DNA from: an uncultured Phascolarctobacterium sp.
GTDB lineage: Bacteria > Bacillota > Negativicutes > Acidaminococcales > Acidaminococcaceae
Length of the DNA: 64,000 nt
Assembly (NCBI GenBank): GCA_900545025.1
Contig: UQXH01000010.1
Location: 1 to 64,000, forward strand
Direction: 5' to 3'
The notes beneath the pieces are model-generated. The model saw only the letters and a list, made by a program, of their open reading frames with translations, was not told the origin of the DNA and did no database searches. Position numbers and translations under genes: made by a program. Positions 44,261-53,074 of the stretch are shown here, one piece after another; the stretch's first letter is position 1, and every line of letters starts with the position of its first letter.

Positions 44261-44908
44261 ATGAATTTATCCCATACCCAGTTATTTCGCGGCCTGCAGG
44301 AAAAGGAAATAAAGACACTTTTAGAATGTCTGCATGCTTTTAAACGTAATTATAAAAAAGGAGAGACCATTCTTTCTGACGGCAGCGTAACGGAAAATAT
44401 CGGCATCGTACTGTCCGGCATGGCTCTGATTTCCTGCAATGATATCTGGGGCAATACCAGTGTCTTAGGCAATGCTGCCCCCGGCTCCGTCTTTGCCGAA
44501 GTATATGCCTGCATTCCCGGGCAGCCCCTGCTGGTAACGGTATCGGCCGCAGAAGAGACCTGTATATTATTTATAAACGCCAGACGTATTTTAACAACCT
44601 GTACTAATGCCTGTCCTGTTCACGCCAGACTTGCACGTAATCTGCTTACTGTCTGTGCCTATAAAAGTCTTCAGCTCTCGCAACGGATCCTGCATACCAG
44701 TGCCAAATCAATCCGGGGAAGGCTGATGTCCTATTTTTCCGAATGCGCCAAAAGTTCCGGCAGCAATTCTTTCCTTCTGCCTTATAACCGCCAGCAATTA
44801 GCCGATTATCTCAATGTTGACCGCAGCACTATGAGCAATGAACTTTCCAAGATGCAGAAAGAAGGCTTGCTTACCTACAAGAAAAATCATATTTTACTCA
44901 AGATTTAA
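44261..44908 (+). CDS. Crp/Fnr-family regulator, probable HcpR-type nitrosative stress sensor
   Basis: The 215-aa protein has an N-terminal cyclic-nucleotide-binding-like beta-roll (about 10-110) and a C-terminal winged helix (about 140-212) with the recognition segment RQQLADYLNVDRSTMSNELSKMQKEGLL. It lacks the typical cAMP-binding Arg motif, and cysteines are scattered rather than in an Fnr cluster, so a haem- or NO-type sensor as in HcpR is plausible. Divergent position from ferredoxin-hcp and the palindrome between them predict that it activates hcp and represses itself. Start at 44261 has AAAGGAG. Confidence 0.88.
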   Translation: MNLSHTQLFRGLQEKEIKTLLECLHAFKRNYKKGETILSDGSVTENIGIVLSGMALISCNDIWGNTSVLGNAAPGSVFAEVYACIPGQPLLVTVSAAEETCILFINARRILTTCTNACPVHARLARNLLTVCAYKSLQLSQRILHTSAKSIRGRLMSYFSECAKSSGSNSFLLPYNRQQLADYLNVDRSTMSNELSKMQKEGLLTYKKNHILLKI

Positions 44909-45036
44909 ACAATAAAAAAGACCTGCATATCAGTCCTCCAGAAGATAGCAAAAAATTTTTTAATGGCTATGACTATAATGTACTACGTTTATTTTAAATA
45001 CAGATTAAGCAAACCATAAATACAGGTAAAATATGT

Positions 45037-45066
45037 AAAAAAAAGCGGACGCTAAGCATCCGCTTT
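45037..45066 (-). terminator. Terminator of the symporter gene
   Basis: Stem AAAGCGGA (45042-45049) with TCCGCTTT (45059-45066), extended inward, then eight T on the minus strand. Confidence 0.85.
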
Positions 45067-45083
45067 CACTTTACTATTTACAA

Positions 45084-46274
45084 TTACAGCACGTGGATAT
45101 TTTCCACTTCTTCAATGGCATGTTTTTTCGCATAACCGGTCAAAAACAGGGTCAGCGCGCCATCGCCGGTAACATTGCAGGCTGTACCGAAGCTGTCCTG
45201 CAGTGCGAAGATGGTCAGCATCAGCGCCGTACCGGTAGCGTCAAAGCCCAGTACGCTGATAATCAAGCCCAGGGAAGCCATAACCGTACCACCGGGCACA
45301 CCGGGAGCGCCGATGGCAAAAATACCTAACAGCAGGCAGAACAGCACCATGGTGCCGAAAGCAGGCAATGTGCCGTACAATACCTGGGAAACTACCATGA
45401 CGAAGAAAACTTCCGTCAGTACGCTGCCGCACAGATGAATGTTGGCAAACAGAGGGATGCCGAAATTAACCAGGTCGCGGCGCAGCACTTTAGCTTTCAA
45501 AGCGCACTCCAGCGCCACTGCCAGCGTTGCCGCCGAGGACATGGTACCGACAGCGGTAATATACGCCGGGCCGTAATGTTTTAAGATTTCCAAAGGATTG
45601 GCTTTAGCATAAGCGCCAGCCAGCAGATACAGCAGCGCCAGCCATATGTAATGACCTACCATGACGATGACTACCACCAGCAGGAATACCGGCAGCTGTT
45701 TAGTAATGGTGCCTTCATAGGACAATCCGCAGAAAGTGCAGCCGATAAAGATCGGCAGCAGCGGGATGACTACCTTGGTAACGATAGAAAGTACAATCTG
45801 CTGGAATTCTTCCAAAACAGCAGTCACAGTTACCGCCTTGGTCCAGGCAGCAGCCAGACCGATCAGCACGGAGAATACCAGCGCGCTCATAACGCTCATA
45901 ATCGGGTCGATTTTAAGGTCAAAGAGCAGCTTGGGCAGCTCTTTGAGCCCTTCCACAGTCGGGGTAATATTCAGATACGGGATAAGGGTATAGCCTGCGA
46001 CAGTAGAGAAAAACGCCGCGCCGATAGAAGAAATATAGGCAAGGGTGATGGCCACACGCAGCATGACGCTGGCGTTCTGACCCAGCCTTGTAATGGACGG
46101 AGCAATAAAGCCGATAATAATCAGCGGTACGCAGAATGTAATCAGATATCCAAGGAGGCTTTTACATGTAAGTATCACCTGCATCAATGATTCATCCGCA
46201 TAAAGCCCCACTCCTATACCCAGGACAACGCCCATCAGCAGACGCATAGGCAGGCTACTTAAAAAGTTACTCAT
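45084..46274 (-). CDS. Dicarboxylate/amino acid:cation symporter (DAACS family)
   Basis: The 396-aa protein has the helix pattern of sodium- or proton-coupled glutamate/aspartate/dicarboxylate carriers. It includes a serine-containing re-entrant region (AVGTMSSAATLAVALECAL) and the C-terminal hairpin and substrate region GAPGVPGGTVMASLGLI and LQDSFGTACNVTGDGALTLFLTGYAKK. SstT-like serine/threonine or C4-dicarboxylate transport are both possible; succinate uptake would suit a Phascolarctobacterium-like organism, which is inference. Own promoter and terminator. Confidence 0.9.
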   Translation of the reverse strand: MSNFLSSLPMRLLMGVVLGIGVGLYADESLMQVILTCKSLLGYLITFCVPLIIIGFIAPSITRLGQNASVMLRVAITLAYISSIGAAFFSTVAGYTLIPYLNITPTVEGLKELPKLLFDLKIDPIMSVMSALVFSVLIGLAAAWTKAVTVTAVLEEFQQIVLSIVTKVVIPLLPIFIGCTFCGLSYEGTITKQLPVFLLVVVIVMVGHYIWLALLYLLAGAYAKANPLEILKHYGPAYITAVGTMSSAATLAVALECALKAKVLRRDLVNFGIPLFANIHLCGSVLTEVFFVMVVSQVLYGTLPAFGTMVLFCLLLGIFAIGAPGVPGGTVMASLGLIISVLGFDATGTALMLTIFALQDSFGTACNVTGDGALTLFLTGYAKKHAIEEVENIHVL

Positions 46275-46314
46275 TTTTCACACTCCTTTGTTGATAATAT
46301 GGTTACATGTACAT

Positions 46315-46343
46315 ATAATAGCGTATACTAATATTTTCTTCAA
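46315..46343 (-). promoter_or_regulatory. Symporter promoter
   Basis: Minus strand TTGAAG (46338-46343), 17 bp, TATTAT (46315-46320). Confidence 0.65.
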
Positions 46344-46484
46344 CTTTTTTTCAAAAATTCGTCAAAACCTGCTGACCAGGAAGTCAGCTATATTTTTCTG
46401 TAATTTTCTTTACATCTATACAGTTATCTTATTGTCTTAAACTATTTTATTATCTTTAATTGCAATACATCTGTCTTTTAAAAT

Positions 46485-46514
46485 AAAAAATCCCGGACAC
46501 CACGGTATCCGGGA
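46485..46514 (-). terminator. Terminator of the YjiH/YjiG pair
   Basis: 10-bp stem (46491-46500 with 46505-46514; TCCCGGA core) followed by six T on the minus strand. Confidence 0.9.
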
Positions 46515-46529
46515 AAGCTTGTAAAATTA

Positions 46530-47012
46530 TTATCTGGCAAAAACCCAGTTCATCAGCAGCATGGCGCAGATGGCGTTCAGGAAGCTGGCGGACATGAGGA
46601 GCGGCCAGTATTTTTTAGGTACGTCGGCAACGCCCAGCAGGCGGCCCATGTACTGCAGCTGCGCACCCAGCAGGAAGAAGCAGGGCATGAGCACGGTGAT
46701 GGCATGAGCATCCAGAATACCGTTAGCTGCCATGTTGGCTGCAAGACCTACAGCAGCGGAGCTGGACAGCCAGGCGGTCAGGATGACGGTGACTGCTTCG
46801 CCGGGCAGGCCGAAGACGACCATGGCCGGACCAAACACTTCGCCCAAAAATTTCATAACGCCCATAATCTGGAGTACCTGCGCAACGGCATAAGCCATCA
46901 GGATGTTGGGTACCAGGTTGTTGATAGCTACGTTGAAGCCTTTACGGGCGCCGATGATGAATATATCGAAAGGGTTATTAGTCTGATGTTTACTCTGGGC
47001 ATTATTGCTCAT
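46530..47012 (-). CDS. YjiG-type membrane protein with nucleoside-recognition (Gate) domain
   Basis: The 160-aa protein is a small inner-membrane protein with about four helices, containing the Gate-domain segment VFGLPGEAVTVILTAWLSSSAAVGLAANMA. It resembles SpmB/YjiG half-transporters that act with a YjiH/SpmA-like partner. Its start overlaps the partner's end by 11 bp. Transported compound unknown; proximity to an M20 peptidase hints at peptides or amino acid derivatives (inference). Confidence 0.85.
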   Translation of the reverse strand: MSNNAQSKHQTNNPFDIFIIGARKGFNVAINNLVPNILMAYAVAQVLQIMGVMKFLGEVFGPAMVVFGLPGEAVTVILTAWLSSSAAVGLAANMAANGILDAHAITVLMPCFFLLGAQLQYMGRLLGVADVPKKYWPLLMSASFLNAICAMLLMNWVFAR

Positions 47013-47697
47013 TCTTGAAATCCTCCTTGTAAACGGTGTTCAGGATGATGCGTACATAGATAGCGCCGATAAATTTGAAGACAAACATCAAAATCAGCGG
47101 CAGCAGCAAAGGTACGGTCAGATAGGCAAATACGGCGGAACCAATCATAAAGTAGTTGTTAATCAGGCCTGCACCGGAATACTGCCATGCGCCCATTACT
47201 GTCAGCTCTTTCTTGCCGATCAGCTTATTGTCATACAGCTCTTTGGTCAGCGCTGCGCCGGCATCCGTGCTCTGCAGGTCGGTAATCAGTGCCAGACCGG
47301 TCAGGCCGGGCAGACCAAGCAACGGTTTCAGCAGCGGGGTCAGCAGTCTTTGAGCTGCCTTGATAGCGCCGTAATGGTCAAGTACTTCGATACAGCCGAT
47401 AGCGAACATAACGCTGGGCACAAGGGACAGCGCAAACATAAATCCGCCTCTGGCGCCGAGACCGCCGCTGCCGACAAAGGTATCCTTGCCCACATTCTTG
47501 ATAGCGCCGAAGTTACCTACCAGAGTCGTAAAGTCAAAAGCCGCCAGCCATTTCATATCGGGGAATTTTACCATCAATCCTGAAAAGAACAATATGGCAA
47601 CAATTAACGCGATAAAGGCCTTGGGGCCTGCTTTCCATTGATCAGGATCAAAAGCCTGCATGGGTTCTTTTTGTTTTTCGTCTTTTTCCTCTTTCAT
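47002..47697 (-). CDS. YjiH-type membrane protein with nucleoside-recognition (Gate) domain
   Basis: I place the start at ATG 47697, just after GGAGGG; a TTG start 15 bp upstream overlaps that site. The roughly 231-aa protein has a charged N-terminus (KEEKDEKQKEP) and about six helices. The Gate-domain segments read GLPGLTGLALITDLQSTDAGAALTKELYDN and VMGAWQYSGAGLINNYFMIGSAVFAYL. It pairs with the YjiG-type gene. In E. coli yjiH-yjiG neighbours a dipeptidase; here an M20 peptidase is divergent. Confidence 0.85.
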   Translation of the reverse strand: MKEEKDEKQKEPMQAFDPDQWKAGPKAFIALIVAILFFSGLMVKFPDMKWLAAFDFTTLVGNFGAIKNVGKDTFVGSGGLGARGGFMFALSLVPSVMFAIGCIEVLDHYGAIKAAQRLLTPLLKPLLGLPGLTGLALITDLQSTDAGAALTKELYDNKLIGKKELTVMGAWQYSGAGLINNYFMIGSAVFAYLTVPLLLPLILMFVFKFIGAIYVRIILNTVYKEDFKNEQ

Positions 47698-47751
47698 CTT
47701 ACCCTCCAACAATATAACCTAAAAATCCAGACTGTTACACTGGTTGTATAA

Positions 47752-47780
47752 ATTATATTGTTTGCATTAAATATTGTCAA
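47752..47780 (-). promoter_or_regulatory. YjiH/YjiG promoter
   Basis: Minus strand TTGACA (47775-47780), 17 bp, TATAAT (47752-47757): full consensus. Confidence 0.85.
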
Positions 47781-47819
47781 CATTTTTTAATTACTATATT
47801 CTTATAATCTACTTTATTC

Positions 47820-47848
47820 TTGAATTATTGTATCATATGTGTTAAAAT
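47820..47848 (+). promoter_or_regulatory. M20 peptidase promoter
   Basis: TTGAAT (47820-47825), 17 bp, TAAAAT (47843-47848). The roughly 85-nt leader that follows is GC-rich and contains a TGCCGC/GCGGCA hairpin. Confidence 0.7.
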
Positions 47849-47938
47849 GCACATATATTTAAACCCGTGGTCTCGTTGCCGCGGCTCCTGCGGCATTTGC
47901 CGCCCTGCTTTGATATGTATATAAGGAGGTTATCTGTT

Positions 47939-49042
47939 ATGACAGTATTAAATGCAAAAGACATCTATCAGGATCTGCATCAGATTCCTGAAGTTGGTTT
48001 TCAGGAATTTAAAACTTCTGCTTACCTGGCAGATGCTTTGGAAAAAATAGGCTATAAAGTTACCCGCAATGTAGGCGGCACCGGTGTCATCGGTGAAATC
48101 AAAGGCAGCGAGCCCGGTCCCGTACTGATGCTGCGCGCCGATATGGACGCCCTGCCTTTCGTCATCAACGGCGAACACAAAAACATCCATGCCTGCGGCC
48201 ACGACGCTCACTGCTCCATGGTACTGGCGGCAGCTTCCGAGCTGTACGGCAAAATCAAACGCGGTACTTTGAAAATCCTGTTCCAGCAGGGTGAAGAAGT
48301 ACTGAACGGCGCGCTTTCCGTCATCAAAGCCGGCGCTATCGAAGGCGTAGATATCATGCTGGGCCTGCATATCCGTCCTATCCAGGATATTCCTTATGGA
48401 ACACTTTCTCCGGCGGTAAAACATGCTTCCAGCACCTTTGCCAAAATCGTAGTCAAAGGCCAGAACTGCCACGGCTCCCGTCCGCATCTGGGCATCAACG
48501 CTATCGAAGCGGCAGCAGCCATCATCACCTCTGTTGCTGCCATCAAGATCAATCCCAATATTGCCTGGTCCTGCAAGCCGACCATCATCAAGGGCGGCGG
48601 CGTAGCAACTAATATCATCCCCGATATTGCCGAGGTTACTTTCGACATCCGTTCCCAAACCAACGAAGATATGACCCTGCTGCTGGATAAAGTCCGCTGC
48701 GTTGCCGAAAATGTAGCTGCCGCTTACGGCGCTGCCGCAGAAGTAATCCTGCCGGACAGCATCATCCCTGCTGCTACACTGGACGAAGGACTGACTGCCG
48801 AAGCAGCAGAATGCATCAAAGAAGTAGTAGGCGAAGACAAACTGGCTCCCGAGCTCAACAATCCCGGCGGCGAGGATTTCCACTACTACGCCAAGACCTA
48901 TCCCAACCTTAAAGCTGCTTACATCGGCGTAGGCGTAGGCGCAGAGCCCGGCCTGCACGACCCCAATATGCACTTTAATACCGACGGCCTGCAAAACGGC
49001 GTCGATTTCCTGGTAAAGATGACTCTGAAAAAATTAGGCTGA
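47939..49042 (+). CDS. M20-family amidohydrolase / N-acyl-amino-acid deacylase
   Basis: I place the start at ATG 47939, with AAGGAGG upstream; the codons before it are leader. The 367-aa protein has the metal-binding motif HACGHDAH (84-91), the catalytic QQGEEVLNGA segment and the family end motif GGEDFHYYAKTYP. The relatives are N-acyl-L-amino acid or hippurate hydrolases and peptide deacylases. It is divergent from the YjiH/YjiG pair, and the two may form one uptake and cleavage unit (inference). Confidence 0.92.
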   Translation: MTVLNAKDIYQDLHQIPEVGFQEFKTSAYLADALEKIGYKVTRNVGGTGVIGEIKGSEPGPVLMLRADMDALPFVINGEHKNIHACGHDAHCSMVLAAASELYGKIKRGTLKILFQQGEEVLNGALSVIKAGAIEGVDIMLGLHIRPIQDIPYGTLSPAVKHASSTFAKIVVKGQNCHGSRPHLGINAIEAAAAIITSVAAIKINPNIAWSCKPTIIKGGGVATNIIPDIAEVTFDIRSQTNEDMTLLLDKVRCVAENVAAAYGAAAEVILPDSIIPAATLDEGLTAEAAECIKEVVGEDKLAPELNNPGGEDFHYYAKTYPNLKAAYIGVGVGAEPGLHDPNMHFNTDGLQNGVDFLVKMTLKKLG

Positions 49043-49051
49043 AAATAAACT

Positions 49052-49091
49052 AAAGGCTTATGCAGTATTTTAACTGCATAAGCCTTTTTTC
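49052..49091. terminator. Terminator between M20 gene and aroQ
   Basis: 15-bp stem (49052-49066 with 49073-49087), 6-nt loop and T run. It serves both convergent units. Confidence 0.9.
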
Positions 49092-49100
49092 TTTTTCTCT

Positions 49101-49538
49101 TTAATCTTCGCTGTATACGGTCAGCGCCTCCAGCGCCAGGATATAGCCGGTAAAGCCCAGCCCGCAGATCTGCCCTGTGCAGCCTGCTGCCGTTACAGAT
49201 TTATGCCGGAATTCTTCTCTGGTATGGATATTGCTGATATGTACCTCGATAGCCGGCAGATTGACTGCTTTCAAAGCGTCCAGAACAGCTACGCTGTAAT
49301 GGGTCAGAGCCGCCGGATTGATGATGATGCCGTCATACACGCCACGCGCCTGCTGGATTGCCGTCACGATATCGCCTTCGTAATTGCTCTGCAGCAGCTC
49401 CACCTGCACTCCCAGCCTTGCAGCCGCCGTCTTGATAAGCGCGCACAGGCTTGCGTAATCGTTATGACCGTAAATATTCTTCTCCCTGATGCCCAGCATA
49501 TTGATATTAGGGCCGTTCAGTACCAGTATCTTCTTCAT
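49101..49538 (-). CDS. aroQ: Type II 3-dehydroquinate dehydratase AroQ
   Basis: Third step of the shikimate pathway. The 145-aa protein has the type II motifs VLNGPNINMLGIREKNIYG, INPAALTHYSVAVLDAL and EVHISNIHTREEFRHKS, including the catalytic Tyr and His. Last gene of the aro operon; its start overlaps aroK by 4 bp. Confidence 0.97.
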   Translation of the reverse strand: MKKILVLNGPNINMLGIREKNIYGHNDYASLCALIKTAAARLGVQVELLQSNYEGDIVTAIQQARGVYDGIIINPAALTHYSVAVLDALKAVNLPAIEVHISNIHTREEFRHKSVTAAGCTGQICGLGFTGYILALEALTVYSED

Positions 49539-50041
49539 ATCAGGCCTTCCCTCCTGGCATAATTGACTATTTTGGCGATAGCCTCATCAGGCGCGCCGTT
49601 ATTGCCGATAATATAGTCGGCGTATTTTTTGTACAGGTCACGCCTCTCCTCATACAGGCGGAATATTTTCAGCTTGTCGTCGGCTAAAAGCGGGCGGTGA
49701 TCGTCATGGATGCAGCGGATAATATTTTCCGGCCTGCGGTCGATAAAGAGCAGCACGCCTTTTTTGCGCAGCAGCTCAATATTCTCCGCCCTTGTAACTA
49801 CGCCGCCGCCTGTTGCGATGACAACGCCTTCCAGCTCTGACAGATAGGCAATCGTCCTGGTCTCCGCTTCCCGAAAGACGTCCTCGCCGATTTTAAAAAA
49901 GTCCTTGATGGACATTTTCTCCCGCTCTTCCAACACTTGGTCAGCATCATAAAAGTCACGATGCAGCTCTTTAGCCAGCACCTGTCCAAAAGTTGTTTTG
50001 CCGCAGCCCGGCATCCCGATCAGTACAAGATTCATCTTCAT
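49535..50041 (-). CDS. aroK: Shikimate kinase AroK
   Basis: Phosphorylates shikimate. I place the start at ATG 50041, overlapping the aroE stop by 4 bp (ATGA) with GGAG upstream. The 168-aa protein has a Walker A GMPGCGKTT, DADQVLEEREKMS-type shikimate motifs, GGGVVTRAEN and DDHRPLL with the adenine-loop Arg. Confidence 0.96.
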   Translation of the reverse strand: MKMNLVLIGMPGCGKTTFGQVLAKELHRDFYDADQVLEEREKMSIKDFFKIGEDVFREAETRTIAYLSELEGVVIATGGGVVTRAENIELLRKKGVLLFIDRRPENIIRCIHDDHRPLLADDKLKIFRLYEERRDLYKKYADYIIGNNGAPDEAIAKIVNYARREGLI

Positions 50042-50853
50042 AAGCAATTCTCCAGCTCAGTCATAATTTTTTCTATCAGCTCACTGCCATAGCTTTCCTG
50101 CTGCCAGATTTCCTGCGCCGCTACCGCCTGCGCTACCAGCATGAACAGGCCGTTGACGGCTTTTTTACCTGCTGCCGCTGCCTGCCGCAGAAACAGCGTC
50201 TGCGCCGGATTGTAGATAAGGTCGACAGAGGCGTCGAAAGCCGCGCTGATACCGGCAGCCACAGGACAGGCCTCCACCGCGGGATACATTCCTACCGGCG
50301 TGCAGTTAACCAGTAACCTGCCGCTGAGCCGCGCCAGCTCTTCATAGCTGATGACACGCAGCTGCGGCGCTATCTGATAAAAATATGTATCAACCTTTTC
50401 CGGTGAACGTGTTACCAGATAAAGCTCCGCCGCCTGCTGTGCCTGCAAATAGCTGAGCACCGCCCGTGCGGCACCGCCGCTGCCCAGTACCACCGCAGTT
50501 TTGCCGGCAACGTCGATGCCGTTGTATTCCAGCATCCTGCCGAAACCGAAATAATCCGTATTATAACCAAAAGCGCCCTGCCCGGTAAAGTGGATGGTAT
50601 TAACAGCACCGATAGCAGCCGCCTCCTTAGCCACTCCGTCCAGCAGCGGCATGACTGCCACCTTGTGCGGTATGGTTACATTGCAGCCTGCATAGCCCTC
50701 GCTGCGCAGCTGACGCAGACGTTCCGGCAGCCCTGCCTCCGGCGTTTCCAGTAAAACATAGCTGCCCTCTTTACCCGTATGGCGGAAAAATAATTCATGT
50801 ATCTTGGGCGACAGGCTGTGCCCCAGCTTGCCGCCTAAAAGTCCATACTGCAT
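50038..50853 (-). CDS. aroE: Shikimate dehydrogenase AroE
   Basis: NADPH reduction of 3-dehydroshikimate. Full-length (about 271 aa), with the substrate motif LGHSLSPKIHE near the N-terminus, NVTIPHKVAVMP (catalytic Lys), GSGGAARAVLSYL nucleotide loop and NCTPVGMYP. Start candidates lie at 50862 (ATGA overlap with pheA) and 50853; the latter is 9 nt from AAAGGA and preferred. Confidence 0.96.
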   Translation of the reverse strand: MQYGLLGGKLGHSLSPKIHELFFRHTGKEGSYVLLETPEAGLPERLRQLRSEGYAGCNVTIPHKVAVMPLLDGVAKEAAAIGAVNTIHFTGQGAFGYNTDYFGFGRMLEYNGIDVAGKTAVVLGSGGAARAVLSYLQAQQAAELYLVTRSPEKVDTYFYQIAPQLRVISYEELARLSGRLLVNCTPVGMYPAVEACPVAAGISAAFDASVDLIYNPAQTLFLRQAAAAGKKAVNGLFMLVAQAVAAQEIWQQESYGSELIEKIMTELENCL

Positions 50854-50858
50854 CCTGC

Positions 50859-51989
50859 TCATTCCTTTCGGCAATCCGCTTGGTAATTGCCCAGTATCTT
50901 CAAATAGGTGCAGTTCCTGCGCACTTCGTCCAAAGCGTCCTGCACCGCGTTGTCTGCCAGATTGCCGGTAACGTCGATATAGAAGAAGTATTCCCAGGAC
51001 TTACCGTCCATGGGGCGCGATTCAAGATTCATCAGGTTCAGGCCGCTGTGGTAAAAATATCCCAGCAGCTTATACAGCGAACCAGCTTCGTGCTTTACTG
51101 CCGTAATCAGCGTTATCTTGTCGGCAGCCGCATCTTTTTCCGGACGGCGGGCAATAATGACAAAACGGGTGAAATTATTGGAGTTATAATTGATGGCCGG
51201 AGCCAGCACCTTGAGCCCGTACAGCTCTGCCGCCTTGCGTCCTGCCACTGCTCCCAGGGTAATATCCTGTTCGGCAGCTACCTTTTCCGCGCTCTTGGAA
51301 GTGCTGAAATATGGTACCTGTTTCATCTGCGGATAGTCACGGAAAAACTCCTTGCTCTGGGCAAAGCCCTGCGGATGCGAATAGACCTGTGTTATGCTCT
51401 GCAGACTGGCGCCGCTGCAGCCCAGCAGATTCTGCTCAATCCTCACGCAGCGCTCACCCACGATGCTGCAGTCATACTTGCGCAGCAGGTCGTATACTTC
51501 GGTGATGCCGCCGGTAGAGGAGTTTTCTATGGGCAGTACCCCGTAATCCAGCTGCCCGCTGCTCACAGCGCTGACAACCTCCTCAAAACGATTGAAATGC
51601 TGCCGTTCATAGCTGCGTCCGGCAAAATATTCCTCCAGCGCCTGGTGGGTAAAGGAGCCAGGTACGCCGAAACAGCCGACCTGCAGCACTTTGTTTTCTG
51701 CTGCCGCCAGCGCCGCTTCTTCCAGCTCACAGGCAGCGTCTATAATGGAGCGCATAATCCTGCCCGCTGCCGGAGCGTACTGCTGATTATGCAGCAGTCC
51801 CTGCACCTTGCTGATGACCCGCGCTTCCCGAGCCGCGTCTTTCACAGGCAGACCCTTACCCTTTTTATAAGCCGCTACCTGCATGACCAGCTGCAGCCTT
51901 GCTTCCAGCACCTTGGCCAGCTCGCCGTCTAACTTATCTATCTGCTGCCTGATAGCATCCAAATCCAATTCAGCCACTGTTATCTCTCC
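50859..51989 (-). CDS. pheA: Bifunctional chorismate mutase / prephenate dehydratase PheA
   Basis: Makes phenylpyruvate from chorismate. An N-terminal AroQ-type chorismate mutase domain (about 1-90: IRQQIDKLDGELAKVLEARLQL) is fused to a prephenate dehydratase domain. The latter has GVPGSFTHQALEEYF, ENSSTGGITEVYDLL and the NFTRF catalytic motif. A C-terminal ACT domain carries NLESRP for phenylalanine feedback. Three starts are possible (52019, 51989, 51974); I chose 51989, with GGAAG upstream and a 10-bp overlap with aroC. Confidence 0.96.
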   Translation of the reverse strand, partial: GEITVAELDLDAIRQQIDKLDGELAKVLEARLQLVMQVAAYKKGKGLPVKDAAREARVISKVQGLLHNQQYAPAAGRIMRSIIDAACELEEAALAAAENKVLQVGCFGVPGSFTHQALEEYFAGRSYERQHFNRFEEVVSAVSSGQLDYGVLPIENSSTGGITEVYDLLRKYDCSIVGERCVRIEQNLLGCSGASLQSITQVYSHPQGFAQSKEFFRDYPQMKQVPYFSTSKSAEKVAAEQDITLGAVAGRKAAELYGLKVLAPAINYNSNNFTRFVIIARRPEKDAAADKITLITAVKHEAGSLYKLLGYFYHSGLNLMNLESRPMDGKSWEYFFYIDVTGNLADNAVQDALDEVRRNCTYLKILGNYQADCRKE

Positions 51990-53074
51990 CATTTTTTCGC
52001 TTCCAGTAATAAATCCCATACCGTCCAGGCCGTCACGGCTTCAATAACCGGTACCGCCCGCTGGACGATGCAGGGGTCGTGCCTGCCGGTAATTTCCAGC
52101 TCGGTATCACATTGCTCCAGCAGACTGACTGTATGCTGCTTTCTGGCAATGGACGGCGTCGGCTTGATGGCTGCTCTGAATATTACAGGCATCCCGTTGC
52201 TGATGCCGCCGGTAATACCGCCGTTATGGTTGCTGTAGGCAGTTACCCTGCCGTCAGCATAATGCAGCTGGTCATTGGCCTCGGCTCCGGTAAGCTGCGT
52301 TAAGGCAAAGCCGTCGCCAAACTCCACGCCTTTGACAGCCGGCACGGAAAACAGTCCATGGCTGAGCCTGCTTTCCAGCGAATCAAAATAAGGCGCGCCG
52401 ATACCTGCTGGCAGATGCTGCACAATGACTTCTACTACGCCGCCCACACTGTTAAGCTCCGCCTTGGCCGCCAAAATACGCTGCTGCATCCTTTCGCCTG
52501 CAGCGTCGTCCAGTACGCAGAATTCTTTTTCGCTCAGCTTCTTAAGCATTAAATCATCAATCCCCATAGGATTGAAATTTTCTTCCTGAACATCGGCAAT
52601 GCGCAGAATATGCGCTCCGACGATAATGCCCTGCTGCGCCAGCGCCTGTTTGGCTACCGCTCCCAAAAAGACCAGCGGCGCGGTAAGACGTCCGGAAAAA
52701 TGACCGCCGCCCCGGTAATCATTATAGCCCTGATAATGGACATAGCCTGCGTAATCGGCGTGTCCCGGACGCATCTTGTCTTTCAGGATGCTGTAATCTT
52801 TGGAATGCTGGTCGCTGTTGGGAATAATGGCACACAACGGCGTGCCTGTTGTATAGCCGTTAAAAAAGCCGCTTTGAATCAGGAAGCTGTCCGTCTCCTT
52901 ACGCGGTGTGGAAAGCTTGTTTTTCCCCGGAGCGCGCCGGGCCATTTCCCGGGCAATAAGCTCCGTATCCAAAGCCAGTCCCGGCGGCAGTCCGTCAATA
53001 ACAAGACCTATGGACGCGCCATGGGACTCGCCGAAAATACTCATCCTGATATTCATACCGTAAATACCGCTCAT
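51980..53074 (-). CDS. aroC: Chorismate synthase AroC
   Basis: Converts EPSP to chorismate using reduced FMN. The 364-aa protein has FGESHGASIG near the N-terminus, RPGHADYAGYVHYQG in the middle and SNHNGGITGGISNGMPV. All are characteristic of the family. Start at 53074 follows GGAGGT and overlaps aroA by 4 bp. Confidence 0.97.
   Translation of the reverse strand: MSGIYGMNIRMSIFGESHGASIGLVIDGLPPGLALDTELIAREMARRAPGKNKLSTPRKETDSFLIQSGFFNGYTTGTPLCAIIPNSDQHSKDYSILKDKMRPGHADYAGYVHYQGYNDYRGGGHFSGRLTAPLVFLGAVAKQALAQQGIIVGAHILRIADVQEENFNPMGIDDLMLKKLSEKEFCVLDDAAGERMQQRILAAKAELNSVGGVVEVIVQHLPAGIGAPYFDSLESRLSHGLFSVPAVKGVEFGDGFALTQLTGAEANDQLHYADGRVTAYSNHNGGITGGISNGMPVIFRAAIKPTPSIARKQHTVSLLEQCDTELEITGRHDPCIVQRAVPVIEAVTAWTVWDLLLEAKKWER

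Noticed and set aside
44909..45036. AT-rich gap between the Crp/Fnr gene and the symporter terminator, with an isolated TATAAT
   Set aside because: No matching -35, no reading frame with a ribosome site and no clear terminator for the Crp/Fnr gene.
46372..46391. Hairpin (GCTGAC/GTCAGC) upstream of the symporter promoter
   Set aside because: Lies before the predicted transcription start and has no T run; likely incidental.
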